In this document: positions 26,721-36,128 of the stretch, piece by piece
How positions within the stretch are numbered: the first letter of the stretch is position 1
Layout of the letters: each line of letters starts with the position of its first letter
From: Schauerella fraxinea
Lineage (GTDB): Bacteria > Pseudomonadota > Gammaproteobacteria > Burkholderiales > Burkholderiaceae_B
Reading direction: 5' to 3'
Length of the DNA: 64,000 bases
NCBI GenBank assembly: GCA_030849945.1
Contig: JAVDKK010000001.1
Span: 1,612,001-1,676,000, forward strand
Program-made: the position numbers and the translations under genes
Notes under the pieces: model-generated
Seen by the model: the letters and a program-made list of their open reading frames with translations, nothing else
Told to the model about the DNA's origin: nothing
Databases searched by the model: none

Positions 26721-27403
26721 GGAACGCGATGCAAACGCCTAATCACTCCGACGCGATCATGGCCCATGGCATTCAGTTTGCCGTGTTGGCGCAAGCCTTC
26801 CCGGTATTGCGGCACGATGCGCTCAAACCCATCGCCAATGCCAAGCTGGCAGCCGCTATGATGCAGCGTACGGCGGGCGAAGCGCCGCTCGATATGTCTG
26901 ATGAGCGCACGCAGCATTTGCTGAACGACGTCGACGTCATGCTCGACGAGGGCGTGGATACCGTGCGCCTCCTGGGCGAATGGTTGACCGACACGGGCAA
27001 GCGTGTCGCCATGGCGACATTGATGCGCGAATGCACCAAGCTTGTGTTCACGCATTTGCTGTTGTCCGGCAAGCGCATCACGCTGGCCGAATCGATCGCG
27101 GGACCCGACGTGGCGTTGTACGGCGGCAGGTATGTGGTCTTGGCCATGCTCCTGCATCTGGTGGATCTGATGCCGGACGGCAGCGAGCTGCTGCTCGAAG
27201 GGCGGCCCGACGGGCAGGTGCAGGCGACCATTCATCCGGGCAAGGGATCGACCCTCGTTCGTGCTTCCGATGGACGCGGCGGCGTGATGATCGCGTGGAC
27301 TGCCGTGCAAACATTGGCATCGTTTTACGGCTGGCGCGCAGAACTTGCCGATGGCGTGTTCACCATGGCGCTGCCGTCGGCGTCGCAACGCAAGGCGGCC
27401 TGA
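26717..27403 (+). CDS. DHp-like protein, possible histidine phosphotransferase
   Basis: 228 aa, coupled to the receiver gene. I do not recognise a named family with certainty. A segment near residue 33 (PVLRHDALKPIANAKLAA) resembles a kinase dimerisation helix with a phospho-acceptor His. The C-terminal half (about 110-225) could be a degenerate ATPase fold: there is no N-box and no GxGxxG loop. That combination is what ChpT-type phosphotransferases show, so a relay from phytochrome to receiver to this protein is possible. This is an inference from context and weak motifs. Confidence 0.6.
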   Translation: MRNAMQTPNHSDAIMAHGIQFAVLAQAFPVLRHDALKPIANAKLAAAMMQRTAGEAPLDMSDERTQHLLNDVDVMLDEGVDTVRLLGEWLTDTGKRVAMATLMRECTKLVFTHLLLSGKRITLAESIAGPDVALYGGRYVVLAMLLHLVDLMPDGSELLLEGRPDGQVQATIHPGKGSTLVRASDGRGGVMIAWTAVQTLASFYGWRAELADGVFTMALPSASQRKAA

Positions 27404-27512
27404 CGTCATACGTGGCATTGCTCGGCAGCACATTGCTGACCGCGTTATTTCTTCTCGCGGGCGTGAACCTTGCTAAGTGCTTTGGCTACCGCCCATGCTT
27501 GGAGTTGCCGCC

Positions 27513-29591
27513 ATGACGCGTACAAAAAAAATCGTGGGGTTTACCCTCGGTACGCTAGTCTTGTTGATCGTTGTTCTGGTTGTGGTCATTGCCACATTCG
27601 ACTGGAACCGCGTTAAACCCACCATCAATGAAAAAGTGTCTGAAGCGATCGGCCGTCCGTTTGCCATCAATGGCGACCTGACGGTTCAATGGCGTCGTTC
27701 GGATACCGAGAGCGGCTGGCGACATTGGGTGCCATGGCCGCGCGTTGCAGCCAACGACATCGTGGTGGGCAACACCGAGTGGGCCAAGGCCCCGCAGTTT
27801 GCCACGCTGCAGCGCGGCGAATTCAGCCTGTCGCCCTTGCCCCTGATCAGTCATCGCGTGGTGATTCGCAGCATTCAGCTCACGCAGCCTTCTGCTGACC
27901 TCCAACGGCTGAAAGATGGGCGCGCCAACTGGGACTTCAATATCAAATCGTCCACGTCCGATTCGGATGAGCCGTCCAAGTGGGTGCTCGATATCAACGA
28001 AATCGGATTCGACAAAGGCCGGGTCGGGTTTGCTGATGAGACCCTGCAGGCCGATCTGGAAGTATTGATCGATCCGCTGGGCAAGCCGGTGCCCTATCCC
28101 GAAATCGCCGGTGCTGCCGCACTGCCGGAAGGCGCGCCGATCCCCAAAGACTACGTGTTTGGGTGGGCCGTGAAAGGCAAATACAAAGCGCTGCCTTTGA
28201 AGGGCGAGGGCAAGATCGGCGGCATGCTCGCTTTGCAGGATGCGCAAACGCCTTTCCCTGTGCAAGCCGATGTGAGCGTGGGCGATACCAAAGCGGTGGT
28301 GGTGGGGACGGTGACCGAACCCCTCAATCTCGGCGCCCTGGATGTGAAACTTAAGTTCTCCGGCAAGAGCATGGCCGATCTGTATCCGTTGATCGGCGTG
28401 GCGCTCCCGGACACGCCGCCTTATTCGACCGACGGCCGCTTGGTGGCTGAGTTGCAGCGTGCCGAGGGCGCCCGATTCAAATATGAGAATTTCAATGGCC
28501 GCGTCGGGCAGAGCGATCTGCATGGCTCGCTCACTTTTGCACTCGGCCAACCGCGTCCCAAACTGACCGGCGAATTGACCTCCAAGCAATTGCGCTTGGC
28601 TGACCTGGGCCCGTTGGTGGGCGTTCAATCGGGCGGCGCGAAGAAGCCTTCCGACGAAACGAAGAAGCAGCCCACAAACAAGGCGTTGCCGGTCAGTGAG
28701 TTCCGCACCGAACGCTGGCGCGACATGGACGCTGACGTGCGCTTGAAGGCCGGCAAGATCGAGCATGGCGATGCATTGCCGTTGTCGGATCTCAATGTGC
28801 ATGCTGTGATGGATGCCGGCAAGCTCACGCTCGATCCGCTCAACTTCGCGATGGCAGGTGGATCGATGAATACCACGATCCAATTGGATGGCGCGAAAAC
28901 ACCCATGACGGGCCGCGTGAAAGCCACGGCTCGCCGTCTCCGGCTCAAGCAGTTGTTTTCCACGACTGAATCCATGCAGAAGAGCTTGGGACAGATGAAC
29001 GGCGACGTTGCGCTTACCGGCACCGGCAATTCGGTGGCAGCTTTGTTGGGCAGCTCCAATGGTGAGCTCAAGCTGATCGTCAACGACGGTGTCATCAGCC
29101 GCTCGTTGATGGAAATTGCAGGACTCAACGTGGGCAACTACGTAATCAGCAAGCTGTTTGGCGACGATGAAGTGGCGATCAATTGCGGCGTGACCGATGC
29201 GGGTATCAAGGATGGGTTGCTCACCACGCGCCTCTTCTTGTTCGATACCGAAAATGCGCTGATCAAAATTGATGGCACTGCCAACTTCAAGAACGAGGCG
29301 CTCGACCTGGACATCACGCCGGAAAGCAAAGGCTTTCGCGTCTTTTCGCTGCGTTCGCCGTTGTACGTGGAGGGCACGTTCAAGGATCCGAAAGCTGGCG
29401 TTAAGGTCGTGCCGTTGGCCGCGCGTGGCGCCGGGATGGTGGTGCTGGGGGCCGCATTGACGCCCGTGGCAGGCCTGTTGGCGCTGATCGCACCGAGCGC
29501 GGGCGAGGATGAAGAAAACCAGTGCACGACGCTGCTGCGTCAGATGCAGAAGCCGGTTAAGGCGCCGCCACCGGGTAAGCGAGCCCGTTAA
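27513..29591 (+). CDS. AsmA family protein
   Basis: About 692 aa from the ATG at 27513 (MTRTKKIVGF), with a single N-terminal transmembrane helix followed by a large periplasmic AsmA domain: TFDWNRVKPTINEKV near residue 30, and a C-terminal AsmA_2-type block with LKLIVNDGVISRSLMEIAGL. AsmA-like proteins act in the envelope and are related to TamB-type lipid-transfer proteins. The 3' end overlaps the converging cyclase gene by 35 bp. The protein ends in a short basic Pro-rich tail. Confidence 0.88.
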   Translation: MTRTKKIVGFTLGTLVLLIVVLVVVIATFDWNRVKPTINEKVSEAIGRPFAINGDLTVQWRRSDTESGWRHWVPWPRVAANDIVVGNTEWAKAPQFATLQRGEFSLSPLPLISHRVVIRSIQLTQPSADLQRLKDGRANWDFNIKSSTSDSDEPSKWVLDINEIGFDKGRVGFADETLQADLEVLIDPLGKPVPYPEIAGAAALPEGAPIPKDYVFGWAVKGKYKALPLKGEGKIGGMLALQDAQTPFPVQADVSVGDTKAVVVGTVTEPLNLGALDVKLKFSGKSMADLYPLIGVALPDTPPYSTDGRLVAELQRAEGARFKYENFNGRVGQSDLHGSLTFALGQPRPKLTGELTSKQLRLADLGPLVGVQSGGAKKPSDETKKQPTNKALPVSEFRTERWRDMDADVRLKAGKIEHGDALPLSDLNVHAVMDAGKLTLDPLNFAMAGGSMNTTIQLDGAKTPMTGRVKATARRLRLKQLFSTTESMQKSLGQMNGDVALTGTGNSVAALLGSSNGELKLIVNDGVISRSLMEIAGLNVGNYVISKLFGDDEVAINCGVTDAGIKDGLLTTRLFLFDTENALIKIDGTANFKNEALDLDITPESKGFRVFSLRSPLYVEGTFKDPKAGVKVVPLAARGAGMVVLGAALTPVAGLLALIAPSAGEDEENQCTTLLRQMQKPVKAPPPGKRAR

Positions 29592-31191
29592 ACAGGCGAT
29601 AACCGCGAGGCGTGGCCGGATCCGAGATCGCGGTCACGTTTCGCCCATTGTTCTTGGCGAAATAAAGGGCCGTGTCGGCGCGCTTGATCGTCACATCGAT
29701 GTCGTCGTGAATCGTGGGGAAGTGGGACACCCCGCACGACACGGTCACCCGCATCCCTTCGACGGCAGGCGCGCCCTCAACCGCGACGCGCAAGCGTTCC
29801 GCCACGCGGGCGGCATCTACCAAGCCCGTATTGGGCAGCAGCATCATAAATTCCTCGCCGCCGGCGCGCACCAACTGATCGCCACCGCGTGACTCCTGGC
29901 GCATCATGGCTGCCAGTAAACGGATCACCCCGTCACCCGCATCGTGTCCGAGCGTATCGTTGATGACCTTGAATCGATCGATGTCGATCGCCACCACTGC
30001 CGTCGGCTGGTTGCCGCTACGAATCTGCTCGACCGCGTGCTCCATGCCGCGCCGGTTGAGCAGGCCGCTCAGCGGATCGGTCGTGCTCTCCTGGCGCAGA
30101 TTGTGGATCTTGTGATTCATCGACCATAGCCCCGCCAGCATGGCACGCTTCAGCTGCGACGCTTCGAAGTACCAGGCGCGCACACCGCGTATCTGGTCCG
30201 ACGCGTCCGTCTCATCCATCTGCTTGGCCAGGCTCGCCAGATCCCAGAGGGGGCGAGCGATCAGTTTGGAGAGCCCCCAGATGGCCAGCAACGAGATCAG
30301 CAGCAACGGCAACGCATTGCGTACGGTAAGGGCGGCCAAGTCGTTGAGGCGCTGCAGCGCCAGCACGGCCGGCCGTTGGCTGACGATGCCCCAGCCGCTG
30401 AACGGCACCGGGGCATAGCCCGTCAGCATATCGATTTGCTCATCGTCTTCGATCCGCATCTGGCCAATCGCGCCCTTGAGCACTGCCTTGACCGATGGGT
30501 TATCGGCGATCGACTGCCCGATGCGCTCGGGCTGGGGGTGATAGATGAGTTGGCCAGCTTGATCCACCACGAAGAGGCTCGAGCCATCGCGGTAAAAATG
30601 CGTGCCCAGCAGTGCCTGCAGCGCGTTAGGGGAATGCAGATAGATGCTGCCGATGATGTAGCCGAGGTAACGACCGTCGACGGCGAAGATCGGCTCCACA
30701 TGTGACACCACCCAGCGCCCGGTCACGGCCTTGAAGGGTTCGCTTAGATAAGGTTTGCGCAGACCCAGGGCAAAGCGGCTGCGCTCGGTATCCACGCGCT
30801 TGCCCACGATGCCCAGATCGACAGGCGCTTCGCCAACTGGCGTGCCGTCAGCGCGCACGACGATCAACGAATTGAAATGCTTGCTGTTGCTGTACAGCCG
30901 GCTGACTTCACCACTGATGCGCTCGGGCGAGCGATCCATGACGGCGAGTTGCTTGGCCGAATATGCCAATTCGTCGGCGATATCGGCCAACAGCGTATTG
31001 GTGAGACTGGCAACTTTTTGCGCGTAGTTGCGATTGGCTTCAAGCGCATTGGTAAGCAGCAGATCGCGCTGTACCAAGTGGCTGGCGTACAGGCTCGCAC
31101 CCAGTCCCACCACCAGCGAAAGCAGGCAGAGGGAAAGAATCAGCCGCCGCAGATCCACACGCAACATGTGTGGCCTTACCTCGGATGGCAT
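29557..31191 (-). CDS. Membrane diguanylate cyclase with double Cache sensor
   Basis: Makes cyclic di-GMP. The 544-aa protein has two transmembrane helices enclosing a periplasmic dCache region (about residues 40-285), a HAMP-like linker, and a GGDEF domain. The active-site loop is RAGGEEF, a functional variant, and it is preceded at the right distance by the inhibitory-site motif RGGD. It should therefore be an active, product-inhibited cyclase responding to an extracellular small molecule. A start at MLRVDLRR, eight residues in, is possible. Confidence 0.92.
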   Translation of the reverse strand: MPSEVRPHMLRVDLRRLILSLCLLSLVVGLGASLYASHLVQRDLLLTNALEANRNYAQKVASLTNTLLADIADELAYSAKQLAVMDRSPERISGEVSRLYSNSKHFNSLIVVRADGTPVGEAPVDLGIVGKRVDTERSRFALGLRKPYLSEPFKAVTGRWVVSHVEPIFAVDGRYLGYIIGSIYLHSPNALQALLGTHFYRDGSSLFVVDQAGQLIYHPQPERIGQSIADNPSVKAVLKGAIGQMRIEDDEQIDMLTGYAPVPFSGWGIVSQRPAVLALQRLNDLAALTVRNALPLLLISLLAIWGLSKLIARPLWDLASLAKQMDETDASDQIRGVRAWYFEASQLKRAMLAGLWSMNHKIHNLRQESTTDPLSGLLNRRGMEHAVEQIRSGNQPTAVVAIDIDRFKVINDTLGHDAGDGVIRLLAAMMRQESRGGDQLVRAGGEEFMMLLPNTGLVDAARVAERLRVAVEGAPAVEGMRVTVSCGVSHFPTIHDDIDVTIKRADTALYFAKNNGRNVTAISDPATPRGYRLFNGLAYPVAAP

Positions 31192-31278
31192 GAAACGGAT
31201 GAGGGGTACGGCTTTTTCATGGCGCGAATTTTACTCGCGGTGGGCTTATCCGGGGCGGGAATATGTTGGTCGGACGGC

Positions 31279-31306
31279 TGGACAGGTAGGAAAATTCATG
31301 TACAAT
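31279..31306 (+). promoter_or_regulatory. Promoter of tRNA-Lys(CUU)
   Basis: TGGACA at 31279-31284 and TACAAT at 31301-31306, 16 bp apart. The tRNA starts 45 bp after the -10 box, which leaves a 5' leader for RNase P to remove. Confidence 0.55.
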
Positions 31307-31350
31307 GCGGCCTCGCTTTGACGAATGACGCAACGTCTTTTGTTGAGCAT

Positions 31351-31426
31351 GGGTTGTTAGCTCAGTTGGTAGAGCAGCGGACTCTTAATCCGTAGGTCGA
31401 GTGTTCGAGCCACTCACAGCCCACCA
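31351..31426 (+). tRNA. tRNA-Lys (anticodon CUU)
   Basis: 76 nt with encoded CCA. The acceptor GGGTTGT pairs with ACAGCCC with one G-U pair; the anticodon loop CTCTTAA gives CUU. The first 40 bases nearly match the UUU isoacceptor at 8935, so the two are paralogous, but the T-arm differs. A hairpin terminator follows. Confidence 0.97.
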
Positions 31427-31451
31427 GAATTTCAAGCATTGCCCAGCGTTT

Positions 31452-31477
31452 AGCCCACCGTTCGCGGTGGGCTTTTT
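31452..31477 (+). terminator. Rho-independent terminator after tRNA-Lys(CUU)
   Basis: Stem AGCCCACCG / CGGTGGGCT with a TTCG tetraloop and a run of five T. Confidence 0.9.
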
Positions 31478-31746
31478 GCGTTCCGGCGCCTGAAAATAGT
31501 TTGCTTCGCGATCATTGCGTCTGCTCGGCCGAATTTCGCGATGCATGGCGTCGTTGCACATGACCTGTCATTAACGTGAACGCTGGTTGATAACATCTGG
31601 TCATTAAATACTAATCCTGCTGGTGTGTTTAGTACTTCTTTTAGTGGTGACCCGCCGGTAACCTCAATGCGAACAGTGCGGCCGCGATTTGACCGCGGCT
31701 TACGGAGAACGCATTTTGCAGGGGCGGTGTTGGGCCGCATACGAAA

Positions 31747-33558
31747 ATGGAAGCTGGCATTTCGCTAGAGAACGACAGGCTCGCCGCGCTGCATCTTTCC
31801 GGCTTGCTGGAAAACAAGGCGTCAGAGGATTTCGATCAATTCACGCGTCTGGCCGCCGATCTATTTCAGGTTCCCACCGTACTGATTTCCTTGGTGGATC
31901 GCGATCGGCAGAAGTTTCTGGCCAGGGTGGGATTCGACGCCGACACGACTTCGCGCGAGTCCTCCATCTGCGCGTATGCCATGCGGCAGCCCAAGATTCT
32001 CGAAGTGAACGACCTCACGCGCGATCATCGATTTCGAGATAACGCGCTGGTGACCGGGTCGCCGTTCATGCGCTTTTACGCGGGTGTGCCATTGCGTTTG
32101 CCGTCGGGCTTTATCCTGGGCGCGCTGTGCATCATCGACGTGAAGCCGCGCGTATTGACAGCGGCCGAGCGTGAGCAGCTGTTCATGCTGGCAAGAATGG
32201 TCGAGGATCAAATCGCGTTGCGCCAATCCGTTGGCCGGCGCGACGCCGTGAGCGGCCTGGTCAACCGGCAGCAAATGTCGGCCGATCTGCAGGACATGAT
32301 CGACGCTGCTCAATCACCGCCGCAGATGCTTGTGCTGATCGACATTCTGGATCTCAAGCGGGCACAGGAAATGGCGCAGGCCGTGGGCGTTTCGGCGACC
32401 GAATCGCTGATCTGCAATATTGCATTTGCGTTGACTCAGGCACTGGCAACTGAGTGTGTGCTTTATCACGTCGGCGTCACGCGGTTCGCATTTTGGCATC
32501 ATGAAGACACATGCCAGGAAACGGTAGAGTGCGTCATACGCGCGCTTGAAAAGCCCATGTTGGCTGCAGGCGTCTCCATTTTGTTGCGCCCGCATATCGG
32601 GCTTGCCCCTTTTGAATGTGCCGGGTCTTCCGCAGGCGATGTCCTCAGGCAGGCCATCACGGCACTCAATGTGGCACGGGAGACCAACACGCGCTGCGCC
32701 ACTTACGATGCCCAACAAGATGACGGCTTGCGTCGCCGCTATCGGTTGGCCGTGGATATTCAGCGCGCATTCGAAAACGACGAACTGCGTTTGGTGTTTC
32801 AGCCTCGGGTTGCGGTGAAGTCGGGCACGATACGCAGTGTGGAGGCGTTGATCCGATGGCAGCACGGCTTGCTGGGAGAAATCTCGCCTGCCGAATTCAT
32901 CCCTATCGTCGAGCGCACTGCACTGATGCGTAAACTGACGCTTTGGGTGATCGAGCGGGCGGTCCGCGAACTCAGCGCCTGGCATGAGCGGTTTCCCGCG
33001 TTGCGGATGTCGATCAACCTGTCACCGCGCGATTTCGACGACGATGATCTCGTGCCGGCAATCATGGCATGCTGTGACCAGTATCGACTCGATCCCGGAT
33101 TTCTCGAGTTCGAAGTCACGGAAGGAGAGTGGCTGCAGCGCGATACGCGCGTGCTGGCACAGATGCGGGCACTGACCGACGCCGGGGCAACATTGGCGAT
33201 CGATGATTTTGGCGCAGGCTACAGTAACTTTGCCTATTTGAACGAGATTCCAGCGTCGATTCTGAAGATCGATCAAACGCTGGTAAGGGACATCGATCGG
33301 AATCATCGCCATGCCATCCTCGTGCGCGGGATTCTGTCGATAGCACGGCAACTGGGCTATACGACTGTGGCAGAGGGGGTGGAAAACGCTGCAACGGCCG
33401 CGTCCATTGCAGCGTGGAAGTGCGATGAAGCACAGGGCTATTTCTACGCCAGGCCCATGGGCGCAGAGCAGATCGCATCGTTCATTGCGCAATACGGCTC
33501 CGCGTCATGGGCGGGCGGTTCGAACGGAGGCACGGGAGCGACAGATGACACTCGATAG
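31747..33558 (+). CDS. GAF-degenerate GGDEF-EAL cyclic di-GMP phosphodiesterase
   Basis: 603 aa. A GAF domain (about residues 25-155) is followed by a GGDEF-fold domain whose active loop reads GVTRFAFW, so it cannot make cyclic di-GMP. The EAL domain (about 335-580) keeps the residues expected for hydrolysis: VEALIRW, INLSPRDF, EVTEGEW, IDDFGAGYSN, LKIDQ and AEGVE. I read it as a phosphodiesterase with regulatory GAF and GGDEF modules. The next gene begins 14 bp before its stop. Confidence 0.9.
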   Translation: MEAGISLENDRLAALHLSGLLENKASEDFDQFTRLAADLFQVPTVLISLVDRDRQKFLARVGFDADTTSRESSICAYAMRQPKILEVNDLTRDHRFRDNALVTGSPFMRFYAGVPLRLPSGFILGALCIIDVKPRVLTAAEREQLFMLARMVEDQIALRQSVGRRDAVSGLVNRQQMSADLQDMIDAAQSPPQMLVLIDILDLKRAQEMAQAVGVSATESLICNIAFALTQALATECVLYHVGVTRFAFWHHEDTCQETVECVIRALEKPMLAAGVSILLRPHIGLAPFECAGSSAGDVLRQAITALNVARETNTRCATYDAQQDDGLRRRYRLAVDIQRAFENDELRLVFQPRVAVKSGTIRSVEALIRWQHGLLGEISPAEFIPIVERTALMRKLTLWVIERAVRELSAWHERFPALRMSINLSPRDFDDDDLVPAIMACCDQYRLDPGFLEFEVTEGEWLQRDTRVLAQMRALTDAGATLAIDDFGAGYSNFAYLNEIPASILKIDQTLVRDIDRNHRHAILVRGILSIARQLGYTTVAEGVENAATAASIAAWKCDEAQGYFYARPMGAEQIASFIAQYGSASWAGGSNGGTGATDDTR

Positions 33559-35701
33559 CAGCGTGGAAGCAGCGCGGTTATATGCGCTCAGCGAGTACGA
33601 AATGCGCGACGGCGTCGTGCATGTGGGTCTGGACCGGCTCGTGCAACTGGCACGCAATATCTTCCGCGTCCCGATTGCGCTGGTTTCGTTGGTGGATGCC
33701 GAACGGCAACTGTTTGCCTCGCGCGTTGGAATCGACGTGTGCGCCACCTCGCGCGAAGTTTCGTTTTGCGCCCATGCCTTGTCGAGTGCGTCGTTGTTGA
33801 CGATCTCCGATACGCACCAGGACCCGCGATTTCTGGACAATCCGCTGGTGGTCGGCCCGCCGTTCATCAGGTTCTATGCCGGATGCCCCCTGGTCAGTCC
33901 GGGCGGGATGATTCTCGGAACGTTGTGCATCATCGACACCGCGCCGCGCGCCGGATTGAGCGAGCAGGAACAAGCCAACCTGCGCGACCTGGCGGCGCTC
34001 GTGGAAGATCAACTGGAACTCCGGCGTCTGGATCTTGCGCGCCAATCCAGCCAGTCGCGCTTCGAGATGATGGCCAAGGTATCGCCCGACGCCATCATCT
34101 GCACGGACGATCGAGCGCGCGTGACCTTCTGGAATCCCGCGGCCGAGCGCATGCTGGGCTATACCGTGGGCACGATCCTGAATCAGCCGATCGAGGTGTT
34201 TGCGCCAGCCGATGCAATGCAGAAATGCCTGGCGATTGCAGCTGACGACGCCTCGCTGTATGAAGGGGAAACCACAGCCCTGGACCTGCGCGCAGCGGAC
34301 GGAACGATCGTCCAGGTCGAAGCGTCGGCATCGATGTGGAAAGAGCTCGGCCGCCCCACGTTCTGCGCCGTGCTGCGCGATGTTTCCGATCGCTTGAAGA
34401 ACGAGGAGCGCCTGTTTCAGCTGGCGCAGATGGATCCGTTGACGGGCCTGGGCAACCGCGCGTTGTTCAGGCATCAGGCCGAAGCCTGCATTGCCGTCGA
34501 GGAGCACGGGTGCATGATGATGATCGACCTCGATGGCTTCAAAGACGTCAACGACACATTGGGCCACGCCGGCGGCGATGCATTGCTGGTGGCGGTCGCC
34601 AAGCGCCTGCAGGACTGCCTGCGCCCGGGCGATGTGCTGGCGCGAATGGGCGGAGATGAATTCGCGGCGTTTTTTCCCGGCATGGGCGACGTGACCATCG
34701 CGAGCGATCTTGCGCACCGATTGATCGCGTCGCTTTCCGAGGTGTACTTTGTAGAAGGCGCGCCGGTGACCATCGGCGCAAGCATCGGCATCGCCATGCT
34801 GCCTGCCCATGGCGATGCCGTGCAGAAGTTGCTTTCGAGCGCCGACCTTGCGTTGTATGAAGCAAAATCGCAGGGTAAGCACTGCCGGCGGTTTTACAGT
34901 CCAGCGCTGCGGGAGACTGCCGCGGCCAAGCGTGCCTACCAGTCCGAGTTTGCACGCGCGCTGCAACAGGAAGAATTCGAGGTCTACTACCAGCCCCAGT
35001 TTCGACTGGAAGATAGCGCGCTGGTCGGCGCGGAGTCATTACTGCGTTGGCGTCACCCGGAGCAGGGATTGTTGCCGCCGAGCGCCTTCCTTGGCGCCCT
35101 GGAATCGAGTCCGCTGGCGTCGAAAGTGGGCGACTGGATTCTCGGCGTGGCTTGCGCCCAGGCCGCGATCTGGCGCGAGCAGTTACCTGGGCTGCGGGTC
35201 AGCATCAACGTATTCAGTGCGCAATTCCGTAGCGGCGACTTCGAGTCGACGGTGAAGTCAGCGCTGCGCCATGCTGGGCTACCCTGCAGTGCGCTGGAGC
35301 TTGAGATACCCGGGAGCATTCTGATGCGCGAGGATCAGTACGCGATTGCCGCACTCGATTCGCTGCGGGCCGCGGGGGTATCCATACTGTTTGACGATTA
35401 CGGCGTGGGAGCGGTGTCGTTGAATGCGTTGAAGCGTTTTCCATTGACGCGGCTGAAGATCGATCAATCGTTTGTTCGCGGCATGCTCACGCAAAAGGAA
35501 GACGCCGCGATCGTTCGCATTATTTTGTACCTGGGCAAGAGTCTGGGCTTTTCGGTGTCGGCCGAAGGCGTGGAGACGCTGGAGCAACTGGCGCGGTTGC
35601 GTGCCAAGGGCTGCGAAGAAGCGCAAGGGTACTTGTTCGGTAAACCGATGCCGGCAGCAGACTTCACGCAGACCTTTATCGCTGAAACACGCCCTCGGTA
35701 G
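33545..35701 (+). CDS. GAF-PAS-GGDEF-EAL cyclic di-GMP protein
   Basis: 718 aa from the ATG at 33545, preceded by GGGAGCGACAG. Its GAF domain is clearly homologous to that of the preceding gene. A PAS domain (about 175-290) follows, then a GGDEF domain with intact RMGGDEF and an inhibitory-site RPGD five residues before it. The EAL domain is altered: ESLLRW for the EAL motif, DDYGVGAVS for DDFGTGYS, and IPGS for the usual TES. Cyclase activity is likely and hydrolysis may be weak. With its neighbour it forms an opposed cyclase/phosphodiesterase pair. Confidence 0.88.
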   Translation: MTLDSSVEAARLYALSEYEMRDGVVHVGLDRLVQLARNIFRVPIALVSLVDAERQLFASRVGIDVCATSREVSFCAHALSSASLLTISDTHQDPRFLDNPLVVGPPFIRFYAGCPLVSPGGMILGTLCIIDTAPRAGLSEQEQANLRDLAALVEDQLELRRLDLARQSSQSRFEMMAKVSPDAIICTDDRARVTFWNPAAERMLGYTVGTILNQPIEVFAPADAMQKCLAIAADDASLYEGETTALDLRAADGTIVQVEASASMWKELGRPTFCAVLRDVSDRLKNEERLFQLAQMDPLTGLGNRALFRHQAEACIAVEEHGCMMMIDLDGFKDVNDTLGHAGGDALLVAVAKRLQDCLRPGDVLARMGGDEFAAFFPGMGDVTIASDLAHRLIASLSEVYFVEGAPVTIGASIGIAMLPAHGDAVQKLLSSADLALYEAKSQGKHCRRFYSPALRETAAAKRAYQSEFARALQQEEFEVYYQPQFRLEDSALVGAESLLRWRHPEQGLLPPSAFLGALESSPLASKVGDWILGVACAQAAIWREQLPGLRVSINVFSAQFRSGDFESTVKSALRHAGLPCSALELEIPGSILMREDQYAIAALDSLRAAGVSILFDDYGVGAVSLNALKRFPLTRLKIDQSFVRGMLTQKEDAAIVRIILYLGKSLGFSVSAEGVETLEQLARLRAKGCEEAQGYLFGKPMPAADFTQTFIAETRPR

Positions 35702-35828
35702 TTGCGGAAGTTCGGACACCTGACGTCGTGAATTCACGCCCTTTGTACGACGGTAACTGCGCGTGGGCCGATGAGTGATTCTCCTAATTGTTATATGATT
35801 CATTTATGTTTCGTATATGGCGTTCAAT

Positions 35829-36128
35829 ATGGGTATCGTAAAAATCTCCGATGGCATGCATGAGAATCTTCGCATCGCGAGCGACGCACTGAGCCGTTCG
35901 ATCAATGCGCAAGCTGAGCACTGGATGCGCGTTGGAATGTTGGCGGAGCTGCATCCCGGTCTCGACCACCGCGAGATATGCCAACTGTTGATTCGTGCCG
36001 AATTGGACGGTGGGTTTGACGTTCGCGTATTGGCCGCCGAGTCCAGCTCAGCATCCACCATCACATCGAAAGTGCCGCGCGCCACCAAACGCACGAAACC
36101 GCTCATGGTGACCGAGGTGCGCCCATGA
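35829..36128 (+). CDS. ParD-like antitoxin family protein
   Basis: 99 aa from the ATG at 35829 (an ATG at 35817 adds four residues). The N-terminus (GIVKISDGMHENLRIASDAL, SINAQAEHWMRVG) matches the ParD-like family, a ribbon-helix-helix-type DNA-binding fold. No ParE toxin follows. Instead the next gene, overlapping by ATGA, is a methionine aminopeptidase. The 128-bp upstream region is AT-rich. It may act as a regulator of that enzyme or as part of a non-classical pair. Confidence 0.8.
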   Translation: MGIVKISDGMHENLRIASDALSRSINAQAEHWMRVGMLAELHPGLDHREICQLLIRAELDGGFDVRVLAAESSSASTITSKVPRATKRTKPLMVTEVRP

